Shown: positions 1-7,586 of the stretch, in pieces | Layout of the letters: each line of letters starts with the position of its first letter | Numbering within the stretch: position 1 is the stretch's first letter | NCBI GenBank assembly: GCA_947474205.1 | Contig: CANJIC010000019.1 | Coordinates: forward strand, 1-15,587 | DNA length: 15,587 nucleotides | Direction: 5' to 3' | Origin: Planctomycetaceae bacterium | GTDB taxonomy: Bacteria; Planctomycetota; Phycisphaerae; Phycisphaerales; SM1A02 | Program-made: the position numbers and the translations under genes | The notes under the pieces: model-generated | Told to the model about the DNA's origin: nothing | What the model saw: the letters and a program-made list of their open reading frames with translations, nothing else | Databases searched by the model: none

Positions 1-106
1 AGTGCAATTCACCCATTCCACTGATGATGGTTTCGCCCGTTTCATCGTTGTAATTGCTACGGAATGAAGGATACTCGCGTCGGATAATGGTGAGCGAATC
101 GCCCAA
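1..106 (-). other. EF-G reading frame continuing past the TAG, cut by the window edge
   Basis: Directly after the TAG the same frame reads LGDSLTIIRREYPSF, then about 20 more residues ending in the EF-G domain III motif ISGMGELH. There is no other stop and no shift of frame. This is the expected sequence following the lysine of domain III in EF-G. The interruption is therefore a single codon; one base change from AAG (K) to TAG explains it. Domains IV-V lie outside the window. Confidence 0.85.
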
Positions 107-1381
107 CTAATTATTGTCGTCGGCGGTGTTTGGCTCGATGCTCATGGAAATCACGGGCTCCGGGAACACCATTCGCTCAAGCACAATCGGATGATCAGGG
201 TCGCACAATGTGTCGCCCGTGAATGAATCCTTCAGACCAACCACCGCAACAATTTGACCGGTACCAGTCTCATCAAGCGCGGTGCGATTCTGCGCGTGCA
301 TTTCATACAGACGGCTGACATTTTCACGTCGACCGTTTCCTGGATTGAGCACGCGGCTGCCCTTGGCCAACTTGCCAGAATAAATGCGCAGGTAGGTCAA
401 GTTTCCAGCGACATCGCTGACCACTTTGAACACCAGTGCGGAGAACGGCGCGTCTTCGCTATGCGGCCGAGAAAGTTTAATTGAAATATCTTTTGGATCC
501 ACGCCTTCAACTGGCGGACGTTCCGTTGGGCAGGGCAGGTAATCCACAACCGCGTCCAGAATTTTCTGCACGCCGGTGTACTTCAGCGCTGAACCGCAAA
601 TCACGGGCGCGCACTTCAGGGCAATGGTTGCCTTGCGAAGCGCGGCCTTTAATTCAGGCACGGTGATAGTGGATGGATCCGTCAAGAATTTCTCCGTGAG
701 GGAGTCGTCAAGATCGGCGATATTTTCCACCATTTGCGTGCGCCACTTCTGCGCAGTTTCAAGGAAATCCTCGGGGATTTCGGTCTCTTTAATCTCGTTG
801 CCTTGCTCGGCTGGATTCCAATACATGGCCTTCATGCGCATCAAATCAACGATGCCCTTGAAGGTTGCGCCGCCACCAATTGGAACTTGAATAGCGATTG
901 CATTGGCGCCCAATCGCGCCTTCAAACTTCCAAAAGAAAAGTCAAAGTCTCCGCCAAGTTTGTCCATCTTGTTGATCAAGCACAAACGCGGAACGCCGTA
1001 GCGATCAGCTTGACGCCACACAGTTTCACTTTGCGCTTCAACGCCTTCCTTGCCGTCAAACACGGCGACCGCGCCATCAAGCACGCGCAACGAACGTTCC
1101 ACTTCAATTGTGAAATCCACGTGGCCCGGCGTGTCGATTAAATTTACCTTGTACTCAACGCCCTCACATTCCCATGGGCAAGTTGTGGCGGCGCTTTGAA
1201 TCGTAATGCCGCGCTTCTGTTCTTCCTCAAGGCTGTCCATGGTGGCGGTGCCTTCATGCACTTCACCCATGCGATGGATCTTGCCTGTGTAGAAAAGAAT
1301 GCGCTCCGTCACGGTGGTCTTGCCAGCGTCAATGTGGGCGCAAATTCCGATGTTTCGAACCTTGTTCAGATCAATGGGCAT
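107..1381 (-). CDS. fusA: Elongation factor G, N-terminal part, ended by an in-frame TAG
   Basis: Ribosomal translocase GTPase; 424 codons are read from ATG 1381 before TAG at 109-107. The G-domain motifs are intact: AHIDAGKTT (15-23), switch I RGITI (57-61), DTPGH (83-87), NKMD (137-140) and GSAL (263-266). Domain II follows and ends in the EF-G hallmark GLKDSFTGDTLCD (about 382-394). EF-G proteins are normally near 700 residues, so domains III-V are missing from this frame. The TAG falls where bacterial EF-Gs usually have lysine (the EKMG position of domain III), and the frame continues as EF-G beyond it (see 1-106). I chose ATG 1381 because MPIDLNKVRNIG is the normal EF-G N terminus; no strong ribosome binding site is visible. 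The frame is also open for 87 codons upstream, but those look non-coding. The family is certain. Whether the gene is functional, a decaying paralogue or a sequencing error is open. Confidence 0.9.
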   Translation of the reverse strand: MPIDLNKVRNIGICAHIDAGKTTVTERILFYTGKIHRMGEVHEGTATMDSLEEEQKRGITIQSAATTCPWECEGVEYKVNLIDTPGHVDFTIEVERSLRVLDGAVAVFDGKEGVEAQSETVWRQADRYGVPRLCLINKMDKLGGDFDFSFGSLKARLGANAIAIQVPIGGGATFKGIVDLMRMKAMYWNPAEQGNEIKETEIPEDFLETAQKWRTQMVENIADLDDSLTEKFLTDPSTITVPELKAALRKATIALKCAPVICGSALKYTGVQKILDAVVDYLPCPTERPPVEGVDPKDISIKLSRPHSEDAPFSALVFKVVSDVAGNLTYLRIYSGKLAKGSRVLNPGNGRRENVSRLYEMHAQNRTALDETGTGQIVAVVGLKDSFTGDTLCDPDHPIVLERMVFPEPVISMSIEPNTADDNN

Positions 1382-1656
1382 GTGTAGCTCGTCTGCCCCA
1401 ATGTCGGGGCCTGTAAAAGTGTGCGTGCGTCCAGAATTCCACTTCATCCGCATAAGACGCCTGCGGTGAAGAATCGAAGAGAGTAGGCATTTTGGGGGGT
1501 TCAGGTCAAGGGTTGAATCAATGTAAATCCTCCATTCAAGAACCTGCGCACATGCTTGTACATTCCTTGTGAATCTTGATCGCGGTGCGGCCGGCGCCGG
1601 GGCGAGCGCAAATGTTGAAAATGCCGCAATTTCCGCGGACAATCAGCCTAATTCGC
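1382..1656 (-). promoter_or_regulatory. Leader region of the EF-G gene with two hairpins and a candidate promoter
   Basis: This 275-base gap lies between the ribonuclease HII-like gene and EF-G. On the minus strand a TTGACC hexamer (1509-1504) and TACTCT (1485-1480) are 18 bases apart, a moderate sigma70-like promoter that would give a leader of about 90 bases. A strong hairpin follows at 1471-1442: stem CTTCA/CCGCA pairs with TGCGG/TGAAG (10 bp, one bulged base, 9-base loop). A second hairpin, GCCCC/GGGGC with a 6-base loop, spans 1410-1395, 14 bases before the start codon. Neither has a T-run, so they look like leader structure rather than terminators. Promoter call about 0.35; hairpins are seen directly. 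A CCGGCGCCGG palindrome at 1591-1600 has no assigned role. Confidence 0.45.
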
Positions 1657-2655
1657 TCACATCTTGCGTACCAGTCTGTCCAAATCCAAGCCCCATTTCT
1701 CTAAATGCGGACGAATCACCTCTAGAAATCGCCGGCCGTCCTCCACATATCCCGCGGTCGGGGCAATGCCTGGAAGCAGATTTGCAAAGAACGCGTTCAT
1801 TCTTCGCATGCTGAGTTCACGCACATATTTCGCCGTCATGCTGGCCAGCGCAACGGGCAAATGTCGCTGCTCCGATTCCGCCTCGAAAGAAATAAACATA
1901 TTTTGTTTTCCATCGATCACTTCATAGCGACTCTCGCGATCGGTCTCCTCATGAATGCGAATCATGGCCTCTGGAAACGCGCGCTGCAGCGGCTTTAAAT
2001 AACGCGTGCGTCCACTTTGCCTGTCGCACGCCACACACAATTGCGCGTCGGCATATTTTTCTCGCAACTCGCACAAAATGCGCAGCAGCGCCAATTCACT
2101 CACGGCGGATTTACTTCCAGTGGCTTTGGAAAATTGGTTCAACTCCTCCGGCTCAATAATGGTGCAGCGATTCCACACCAGCCGCGCGCCAGAACTTTCA
2201 AAGGCAAGACGTATTCGATTTGCCGCGATGCGCAACTCGTCGCCGGTGGTCGCAACTGGAAGAAGCGTGGTTGGCAATTCCTTGTGCCACGGCAACGCGT
2301 CGGCGGGGCCGCATCCCAGCGACTTTAAAAAATCGCTTTCTTTCAGCGGAAATAGATCAATTTCTGGTGCACGCGTGTGGCGCGTCATGGCGTCAAGCGT
2401 GCTCAACACGCCGCGCTCCAAATTGCGAAGCGGGTGCGATTTGGCTTCCTTGGAACCCTTGAGCGTTTTGGAATCATCAATCGCAACGCGGTCTTTGCGG
2501 TCGGTGGGGCGCTTGCACACCGCGCTTGAAAGCGGCTTCCATAAATCCGGCCACAGACCAAGCGTCTCATCAGTGCTCCACACGGTGCACGCCACAGTCA
2601 TCGGGCCAAGCAGTGGTCCGTAGCCAGCCTCGTCAATGCCCGCGTATATGCGCAT
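1657..2655 (-). CDS. Ribonuclease HII-like protein, divergent (332 aa)
   Basis: Probable member of the RNase H fold, type 2 superfamily; RNase HII cleaves RNA in RNA-DNA hybrids and excises single ribonucleotides. What I see: [13 protein letters not shown] at 6-18 (acidic pair D8/E9), DDSKTL at 60-65 matching the family DSKKL motif, a third acidic candidate D211 in VACDRQSG, and ASMTAK at 271-276 matching the ASIIAK helix motif. Two oddities: the GRG triplet, which in RNase HII contacts the RNA-DNA junction, is GYG here; and the protein is about 130 residues longer than typical RNase HII, with the extra length mainly between residues 68 and 200. Start ATG 2655 places the motif at the normal distance from the N terminus; no clear ribosome binding site. 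It is divergent from the aldolase gene. Activity as an RNase HII is inferred, not certain. Confidence 0.72.
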   Translation of the reverse strand: MRIYAGIDEAGYGPLLGPMTVACTVWSTDETLGLWPDLWKPLSSAVCKRPTDRKDRVAIDDSKTLKGSKEAKSHPLRNLERGVLSTLDAMTRHTRAPEIDLFPLKESDFLKSLGCGPADALPWHKELPTTLLPVATTGDELRIAANRIRLAFESSGARLVWNRCTIIEPEELNQFSKATGSKSAVSELALLRILCELREKYADAQLCVACDRQSGRTRYLKPLQRAFPEAMIRIHEETDRESRYEVIDGKQNMFISFEAESEQRHLPVALASMTAKYVRELSMRRMNAFFANLLPGIAPTAGYVEDGRRFLEVIRPHLEKWGLDLDRLVRKM

Positions 2656-2678
2656 ACTTTCAAGCCTACATCAAGCGG

Positions 2679-2704
2679 GCGCGGCGCTTTATTTTTCGCC
2701 GCGC
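2679..2704. promoter_or_regulatory. Perfect 8-bp GC-rich inverted repeat between divergent genes
   Basis: GCGCGGCG (2679-2686) and CGCCGCGC (2697-2704) are perfect inverted repeats around a 10-base loop CTTTATTTTT. The element sits in the 97-base gap between the divergent ribonuclease HII-like gene and the aldolase gene, ending 48 bases before the aldolase ATG. It could be an operator or a leader hairpin of the aldolase mRNA. There is no T-run after it on either strand, so it is not a standard terminator. Confidence 0.45.
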
Positions 2705-2752
2705 ATCACTTGCACAATGTCGAGTACATTCTCCCGCAACAGGAGCAACACC

Positions 2753-3823
2753 ATGGCAACAAGCAGCAAGACATCGGACATTTTAGGCGCGGAAGCCGCC
2801 GCACTTTTTTCACACAAGGCGAAAGTGGACAAGAAACTTTTGCATCTGCCTGGTCCAGATTTTATCGATCGCATTTGGATGGGTTCCGATCGTAATCCGC
2901 AAGTGCTGCGCAATCTGCAATCGTTCTATGACCATGGCCGTCTTGCGGGCACGGGCTATATGAGCATTCTTCCAGTTGATCAGGGCATTGAGCATTCGGC
3001 GGGAGCAAGTTTCGCCAAGAATCCGCTTTACTTTGACGGCGAAAATATCGTCAAGTTGGCCATGGAGGGCGGTTGCAACGGCGTCGCCACCACCTTTGGC
3101 GTGCTGGGTTCGGTCAGCCGCAAGTACGCGCACAAAATTCCTTTCCTTGTGAAATTAAATCACAACGAGTTGCTGACATTTCCAAATCAGTTCAAGCAAA
3201 TCATGTTTGGCTCGGTGAAAGAAGCGTGGAACTTGGGCGCCGCAGCGGTGGGCGCCACAATTTATTTTGGCTCGGAAGATTCCGATCGTCAAATCATTGA
3301 AGTGGCCAACGCATTTTATGAGGCGCATCAACTTGGCATGTGCACGTTCTTGTGGTGCTACTTGCGTAATCCCGCGTTCAAGAAAGATGGAAAAGATTTC
3401 CATGTCAGCGCCGACCTTACGGGTCAGGCCAATCATTTGGGCGTCACCATTGAAGCCGACATTATCAAGCAAAAACAAGCGGAATTGAACGGCGGCTACG
3501 AGGCACTGAACATGGGCAACTCCAGTTACGGCAAATTTGATCCGCGCATTTACACCGATCTCTGCACCGATCATCCGATTGATCTCACGCGCTACCAAGT
3601 GCTCAATTGCTACGGCGGTCGATCTGGCTTGATCAATTCCGGCGGCGCTTCTGGCAGCGATGATTTGTTGCAGGCCGTTCGCACCGCGGTCATTAACAAG
3701 CGCGCCGGTGGAACGGGTTTAATCACTGGTCGCAAGGCGTTTCAAAAACCCATGACGGACGGGGTGAAATTGCTCAACGCAGTTCAAGATGTGTTCTTGG
3801 ACAAAGAAATCACCATCGCGTGA
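2753..3823 (+). CDS. fbaB: Class I fructose-bisphosphate aldolase, DhnA/FbaB type (356 aa)
   Basis: Cytoplasmic enzyme splitting fructose 1,6-bisphosphate into dihydroxyacetone phosphate and glyceraldehyde 3-phosphate through a lysine Schiff base, or the reverse in gluconeogenesis. The protein is recognisably very close to E. coli FbaB over its whole length: [16 protein letters not shown] (72-87), FLVKLNHNE (131-139), [10 protein letters not shown] (166-175), [11 protein letters not shown] (219-229), and [14 protein letters not shown] plus [10 protein letters not shown] near the C terminus. By alignment from memory the Schiff-base lysine is probably K239 in ADIIKQK. Length matches the family (about 350 aa). 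Start ATG 2753 is fixed by AGGAG at 2741-2745, seven bases upstream, one of the few good ribosome binding sites here. The stop codon overlaps the start of the next gene in GTGA, so the two are coupled. No other glycolytic gene is nearby. Confidence 0.96.
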   Translation: MATSSKTSDILGAEAAALFSHKAKVDKKLLHLPGPDFIDRIWMGSDRNPQVLRNLQSFYDHGRLAGTGYMSILPVDQGIEHSAGASFAKNPLYFDGENIVKLAMEGGCNGVATTFGVLGSVSRKYAHKIPFLVKLNHNELLTFPNQFKQIMFGSVKEAWNLGAAAVGATIYFGSEDSDRQIIEVANAFYEAHQLGMCTFLWCYLRNPAFKKDGKDFHVSADLTGQANHLGVTIEADIIKQKQAELNGGYEALNMGNSSYGKFDPRIYTDLCTDHPIDLTRYQVLNCYGGRSGLINSGGASGSDDLLQAVRTAVINKRAGGTGLITGRKAFQKPMTDGVKLLNAVQDVFLDKEITIA

Positions 3824-4308
3824 GATTGCAGCCATTAGTCGCGGGTTTGATGACCATGGTGATCGTGTGTGGTTGCAAATCCACGGCGGCTTTAGAGCCG
3901 ACCAACAGCACACTTCAGTTGCAGTGGCACTTGGCAAGTGAAAAACATTTACCTGGCTTTGTGGACATGACTGAACTTGAAATCGTCAAAGGCGGGGGAA
4001 AATTGTGGGTTGCGCCCAATCCCATACTTCGACTTTCCGATATTTCAAACGCGGCTCGCTCCAATTCAGGCGACAAATTTCTCTATCTCACTGTCAAAGT
4101 TTCTTCGCGCAGTGGGTTACAAAGTGACACCGGTTCCCATCTGCATGATTTATTGGCGGTCATGTTCAAAGGCAAGATTGTCTATGTCGCCATATTGCAA
4201 TCACCGTTGTCGCGGCAAGTGATTGTGCGCATTGGAGATGACGGAATCAGCGATGCTCAAGCCAATGAAATTCTCCAAGCCGTGCGCGATGGCGGCGGCG
4301 GAAAATAA
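3820..4308 (+). CDS. Small lipoprotein with a SecD P1-head-like domain (162 aa)
   Basis: The GTG start (3820) overlaps the aldolase stop (GTGA). It gives a proper lipoprotein signal: R2, a hydrophobic run at 6-16, and lipobox V16-C17-G18-C19, so C19 is probably lipidated and the protein exported and membrane-anchored. The mature part (about 50-160) resembles the SecDF P1 head domain: [18 protein letters not shown] corresponds to the start of that domain; [15 protein letters not shown] resembles the LDGKVISAPVI-type strand; and [17 protein letters not shown] resembles the EEAxxLAxxLRxGA end. The SecD resemblance is a pattern match from memory, not a search. There are no transmembrane helices beyond the signal, so it is not a translocase subunit itself. 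It may be a periplasmic or surface lipoprotein of unknown role. Its stop is one base from the stop of the convergent ATPase gene. Confidence 0.72.
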   Translation: MRLQPLVAGLMTMVIVCGCKSTAALEPTNSTLQLQWHLASEKHLPGFVDMTELEIVKGGGKLWVAPNPILRLSDISNAARSNSGDKFLYLTVKVSSRSGLQSDTGSHLHDLLAVMFKGKIVYVAILQSPLSRQVIVRIGDDGISDAQANEILQAVRDGGGGK

Positions 4309-4309
4309 T

Positions 4310-6337
4310 TTATCCCGCGGTCACGCGCTGTATATCCGCCTGGCGCGTTGGTTTCACCGGTCGCGCGGCCTCCATGGAGCGGCGAATATCCTCGGCGCCA
4401 CGCACGTCTTCTCCAAAGCGCACAAGGCGCAGCGAATTGGCGATGACAAAAATGTACGCGCCCGCTTGGTAAAACGGGGTGATCCAAATCTGAATTCGAC
4501 CGGTCGCCGCTAGCGCAAGTCCAATGATCGCCAGTAGCAACGCCGCCGCGATATTCAGCGCGATAATTCCGCGCGCACGCCGCGCCAATTCCAGCAAAAA
4601 TGGAATGTGGCGCAGATCGTCGTTCATCAACGCCACGCCCGCGGAGTTGGTGGCAATGTCGCTGCCCGAAAGGCCCATGGCCACGCCCACATCCGCGCTG
4701 GCAAGAATTGGACCGTCGTTAATTCCGTCGCCCACCACCAAGGTGCGGTGGCCGCGGCGTATTAAATATTTCAATTCCTCGTGCTTCTCCTCGGGCAAAC
4801 ATTCCGCCTCAATGGAGTCCACGCCAACGGCTTGGCCCACGCGCGTCGCCACTTCAAGACGGTCGCCCGTGAAGATGCACACTTTGCGCACGCCCAGTTC
4901 GCGCAATCGCGAAACAACTTCACTAGCATTTTGGCGCAACTTATCTTCAAGACCAACAGCGCCCAAGTAGCGTCCGCCCAACATCACATGCACGCTGCTC
5001 ATGCCCTCGATTTTTTTGCTGGCTTGATCAACCGCCGCCACAATGCTGGCGTCTGTTTCCAAAAGCCACTGAGCGCGACCAGCAAGCACTTGTCCGTCAT
5101 TGGTTTGCGCGCTCACTCCGCGGCCGTGCAACTCCTTGTAGTCACGAATGGCGCGCGGCAAAATACGGGCTTTTGCCGCGGTTTCCAGAATACTTCGCGC
5201 CAACGGATGGTTGCTGCTTTGCTCGGCGTCGGTGGCGGCTTGCAACAGAAGCGCAGGGTCCACGCCATCTGCTGGCGCCAATCGACCCACGCTAAATTTT
5301 CCTGTGGTCAGCGTTCCAGTTTTATCCATGATCACCGTGTCAATGTTGGACGCGCTCTCAAGCACGCGCGTTGTCTTGATCATAATTCCCAAACGCGCCG
5401 CGGCCGCGAACGCCGCCACCATTGCAGTTGGATACGCAATCAACAACGCGCCAGGACACGTCACCACAAGCACGGTCACCGCGCGCTCAGCGGCTTGATC
5501 GCGCACCGCTGCAATTTCGCTTTTGCTAGTGAAGAACCACACAAGGGCCGCCACCATCAACACAACTGGAACGTAATACGTGGCCAGGCGCTCGATCAAT
5601 TCTTGCTTGTGTCCCTTGGCATTTTCCGCCTCGCGAATCAGCGACTCCACTTTTCCAATCGTACTTTCACCGGCGACCGCCGTCACTTCAATGTCCAACT
5701 GGCCCGTCAAGTTGGTGGTTCCGGCGTACACCGCGGTGCCTTCGCTGGCCTCAATAGGAATAGCTTCACCCGTCAAACTGGCTTGATTCACGCTGCTTTG
5801 ACCCGCAATCACGCGCCCGTCCACGGGAAGATTTTCACCGGGACGCACGCGCACTTTTTGCCCCACACGAATTTGGTCCAGCGTGGTTTCTTTTTCGCTT
5901 CCATCATTTTGAATCAAGCGCGCAATGTCGGGGGTCAACTCAACAAGATCGCGAATGGCGCGTTGCGCGCCCCACGCGGTGCGGCTTAAAATAAGTTCGC
6001 TCAGCCACAAGAAGAACGCCAAGAAGCCCGCGGCTAAATATAAATTATTCGCAAGCGCCGCCAACACGGCCAAGCTTGCCAGCGAGTCGCCACTGGGTCG
6101 ACCCATTTTCATTTCCTTCAACGCCCCAAAGGCCAACGGCGCCACCAACATCAACGCGCCAATCGCCGCGGGAATTTGCGCCACTTGCGGTTGCAATCCC
6201 AGCAAACTTCCAATCCAACTTGTCAGAAGCAATGTTCCGCCAGCGAGGGCTATAAAAAGTCTGCGTTCAAGTCGCTCGCCGCCCTGCGAAAGGTCGCGGC
6301 GCGAGGAAGTGTTTGCAATCGTGTCGGATGGGGGCAT
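4310..6337 (-). CDS. P1B-type heavy-metal-transporting ATPase with a CPG motif (675 aa)
   Basis: Membrane ATPase that moves metal ions, probably by export. Numbering from ATG 6337: actuator-domain TGE (189-191), membrane motif CPG (294-296), phosphorylation motif DKTGTLT (338-344), the HP dipeptide of P1B ATPases (NHPLA, 376-380), and hinge motif GDGINDGP in the C-terminal third. Hydrophobic segments lie before the actuator, around CPG and as a final pair near the C terminus. The metal-site motif is CPG, not the CPC of copper or zinc/cadmium pumps or the SPC of cobalt pumps, and no N-terminal heavy-metal-associated domain (CxxC) precedes the first helix. Substrate is therefore uncertain. The frame is open to a TTG at 6400, but that codon lies inside a CRP/FNR-like box, so ATG 6337 is preferred; no clear ribosome binding site supports either. 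Family certain, metal unknown. Confidence 0.93.
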   Translation of the reverse strand: MPPSDTIANTSSRRDLSQGGERLERRLFIALAGGTLLLTSWIGSLLGLQPQVAQIPAAIGALMLVAPLAFGALKEMKMGRPSGDSLASLAVLAALANNLYLAAGFLAFFLWLSELILSRTAWGAQRAIRDLVELTPDIARLIQNDGSEKETTLDQIRVGQKVRVRPGENLPVDGRVIAGQSSVNQASLTGEAIPIEASEGTAVYAGTTNLTGQLDIEVTAVAGESTIGKVESLIREAENAKGHKQELIERLATYYVPVVLMVAALVWFFTSKSEIAAVRDQAAERAVTVLVVTCPGALLIAYPTAMVAAFAAAARLGIMIKTTRVLESASNIDTVIMDKTGTLTTGKFSVGRLAPADGVDPALLLQAATDAEQSSNHPLARSILETAAKARILPRAIRDYKELHGRGVSAQTNDGQVLAGRAQWLLETDASIVAAVDQASKKIEGMSSVHVMLGGRYLGAVGLEDKLRQNASEVVSRLRELGVRKVCIFTGDRLEVATRVGQAVGVDSIEAECLPEEKHEELKYLIRRGHRTLVVGDGINDGPILASADVGVAMGLSGSDIATNSAGVALMNDDLRHIPFLLELARRARGIIALNIAAALLLAIIGLALAATGRIQIWITPFYQAGAYIFVIANSLRLVRFGEDVRGAEDIRRSMEAARPVKPTRQADIQRVTAG

Positions 6338-6386
6338 CTGAAATGTCTCGTTTCGTTTGGTTCGTGAATCAAAAAGCACGCACTTC

Positions 6387-6400
6387 TTGATCCAAGTCAA
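6387..6400. promoter_or_regulatory. CRP/FNR-type regulator binding site upstream of the metal ATPase
   Basis: TTGATCCAAGTCAA matches the FNR/Anr consensus TTGAT-N4-ATCAA at 9 of 10 fixed positions (GTCAA instead of ATCAA in the right half). It is 49 bases upstream of the ATPase ATG at 6337, and that gene is the only one in the right orientation to use it. Together these suggest control by a CRP/FNR-family regulator, possibly an oxygen or redox sensor. No convincing -10 hexamer is visible at class II spacing. The regulator itself is not in the window. Confidence 0.5.
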
Positions 6401-6585
6401 AGCCTAGCAGGGGGCAAGCGTGAGGCAAGCGTATTGTTCACATACAAGATGCGCGCAATGTACTAAGTGAAAGCACACAATCAGTGTGGGTTTACATGTC
6501 ACCGCAGCGATTCGCACGGCGCCAGCAGGAAGTTCGTCTGTGTCATCTAATTTTTGGTGAGTTACCCGCATCAAAGTCCGCGCAC
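6401..6585. other. Intergenic region between gpsA and the metal ATPase
   Basis: This non-coding stretch continues the spacer between the gpsA stop and the CRP/FNR-like box. It contains a short tandem direct repeat, GGCAAGCGT at 6413-6421 and again at 6424-6432, which gives an 11-base period. I see no convincing terminator for gpsA, no RNA gene and no ORF of useful length. Confidence 0.4.
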
Positions 6586-7584
6586 TTATCCAATCCGTTC
6601 CGCTTTGGCGGAGCGGCCCATCAAGTCGCGCACGGCTTGCGCGGGCGAATGATTTTCAAATAGAACGCTGTGAACAGCCTCGGCAATGGGCATTTCAATT
6701 CCATGTTTGTGCGCTAAAGCCCGCACGCTCTTGCAAGTTTCCACGCCTTCCACCACGCCATTGGTCGCGGCCAACGCGTCAGGCAACGACATTCCGCGCC
6801 CAATTTTTTCACCGAGCGTTCTATTGCGACCTTCGGGGCTGAAACACGTGGTGGCCAAATCGCCAACACCAGCGATGCCAAAAAAAGTTTCTTGTTTGGC
6901 GCCCATGGCCAAACCCAGTCGCACAATTTCAGCCACTCCGCGCGCAAGCAGCGCGCTTTTGGCGTTGAAGCCCATTTCCAATCCATCCAATATTCCCGCG
7001 GCCAGCGCCACAACATTTTTCGCCGCGCCGGCAATTTCAACGCCAATCGGATCGCGGCTGGTGTAGATGCGCAGCCATGGCCTGGAAAAAATCTCTTGCA
7101 CCAACGCCGCGAAGGGCTCGTGATCACTTGCGCACAGCAACGTGGCGGGAAGTTGCCGCGCCAATTCACTGGCGATGGTTGGACCACTCAACACGGCCAA
7201 CGGGCGCGTGCCTGTCACGGATCGAAGCACATCAAGCGGCGGACACAGCGATGAAACTTCCACGCCTTTGGTCACGGTGACAATGCCCGCGTCTTTGTTC
7301 AGTGTTGGCGCAATGCGCTGCCATGAAGCGCGCGCGAATTGCGCGGGAATTGCGCTGACAGCCAACGTTGCTCCGGTGAAAATATCCTCCATGTTGGCGC
7401 TCACACGCACCGGCGCCGGCAGTTGAAAGTTGGCAAGGCGCGGGCTGATTCGAGTGTGCGCCAATAGTTTCGCGTCCTCTGGAAATGGACTCCACAGTCG
7501 TGCTTCATGTCCAGCTTGCACAACAATCGCGGCCAAAACCAGCGCCATTTGTCCATCACCAGCGATCGCAATTGTGTGTTGCAT
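6586..7584 (-). CDS. gpsA: NAD(P)+-dependent glycerol-3-phosphate dehydrogenase (332 aa)
   Basis: Reduces dihydroxyacetone phosphate to sn-glycerol 3-phosphate, the backbone precursor of phospholipids, in the cytoplasm. Visible features: N-terminal Rossmann start IAIAGDGQMA, with GDG in place of the usual GAG; VLSGPTIASEL matching the GPSFA-type motif; GVEIAGAAKNVVALAAGI with the catalytic lysine; FFGIAGVGDLATTC; and GRNRTLGEKIG. Length matches the family. Two ATGs compete: 7590 overlaps the upstream stop (ATGA) but has its purine tract directly abutting it, while 7584 has GAGGA six bases upstream. I chose 7584; 7590 would add only two residues. It is the last gene of the minus-strand run and is translationally linked to the HPr-like gene. 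Confidence 0.93.
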   Translation of the reverse strand: MQHTIAIAGDGQMALVLAAIVVQAGHEARLWSPFPEDAKLLAHTRISPRLANFQLPAPVRVSANMEDIFTGATLAVSAIPAQFARASWQRIAPTLNKDAGIVTVTKGVEVSSLCPPLDVLRSVTGTRPLAVLSGPTIASELARQLPATLLCASDHEPFAALVQEIFSRPWLRIYTSRDPIGVEIAGAAKNVVALAAGILDGLEMGFNAKSALLARGVAEIVRLGLAMGAKQETFFGIAGVGDLATTCFSPEGRNRTLGEKIGRGMSLPDALAATNGVVEGVETCKSVRALAHKHGIEMPIAEAVHSVLFENHSPAQAVRDLMGRSAKAERIG

Positions 7585-7586
7585 TC

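Noticed and set aside
107..109. Genome-wide reassignment of TAG to lysine or another residue
   Set aside because: uvrA ends at TAG at the expected family end, so TAG works as a stop here; only local readthrough, error or gene decay remain.
1382..1642. An 87-codon in-frame extension of EF-G upstream of ATG 1381
   Set aside because: It shows no similarity to EF-G, carries the leader hairpins and putative promoter, and MPIDLNKVRNIG at 1381 is the standard EF-G N terminus.
2636..2752. A longer aldolase start at 2636 adding 39 residues
   Set aside because: The extension spans the GC inverted repeat and has no counterpart in FbaB; ATG 2753 has AGGAG at ideal spacing.
6338..6400. TTG start of the ATPase at 6400
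   Set aside because: The TTG is part of the CRP/FNR-like box, and the extra 21 residues are not expected in this family.
6413..6432. Tandem GGCAAGCGT repeat as a possible iteron or CRISPR-like repeat
   Set aside because: Only two copies occur and there is no array; GCAAGCGT near 13430 is a single chance occurrence.
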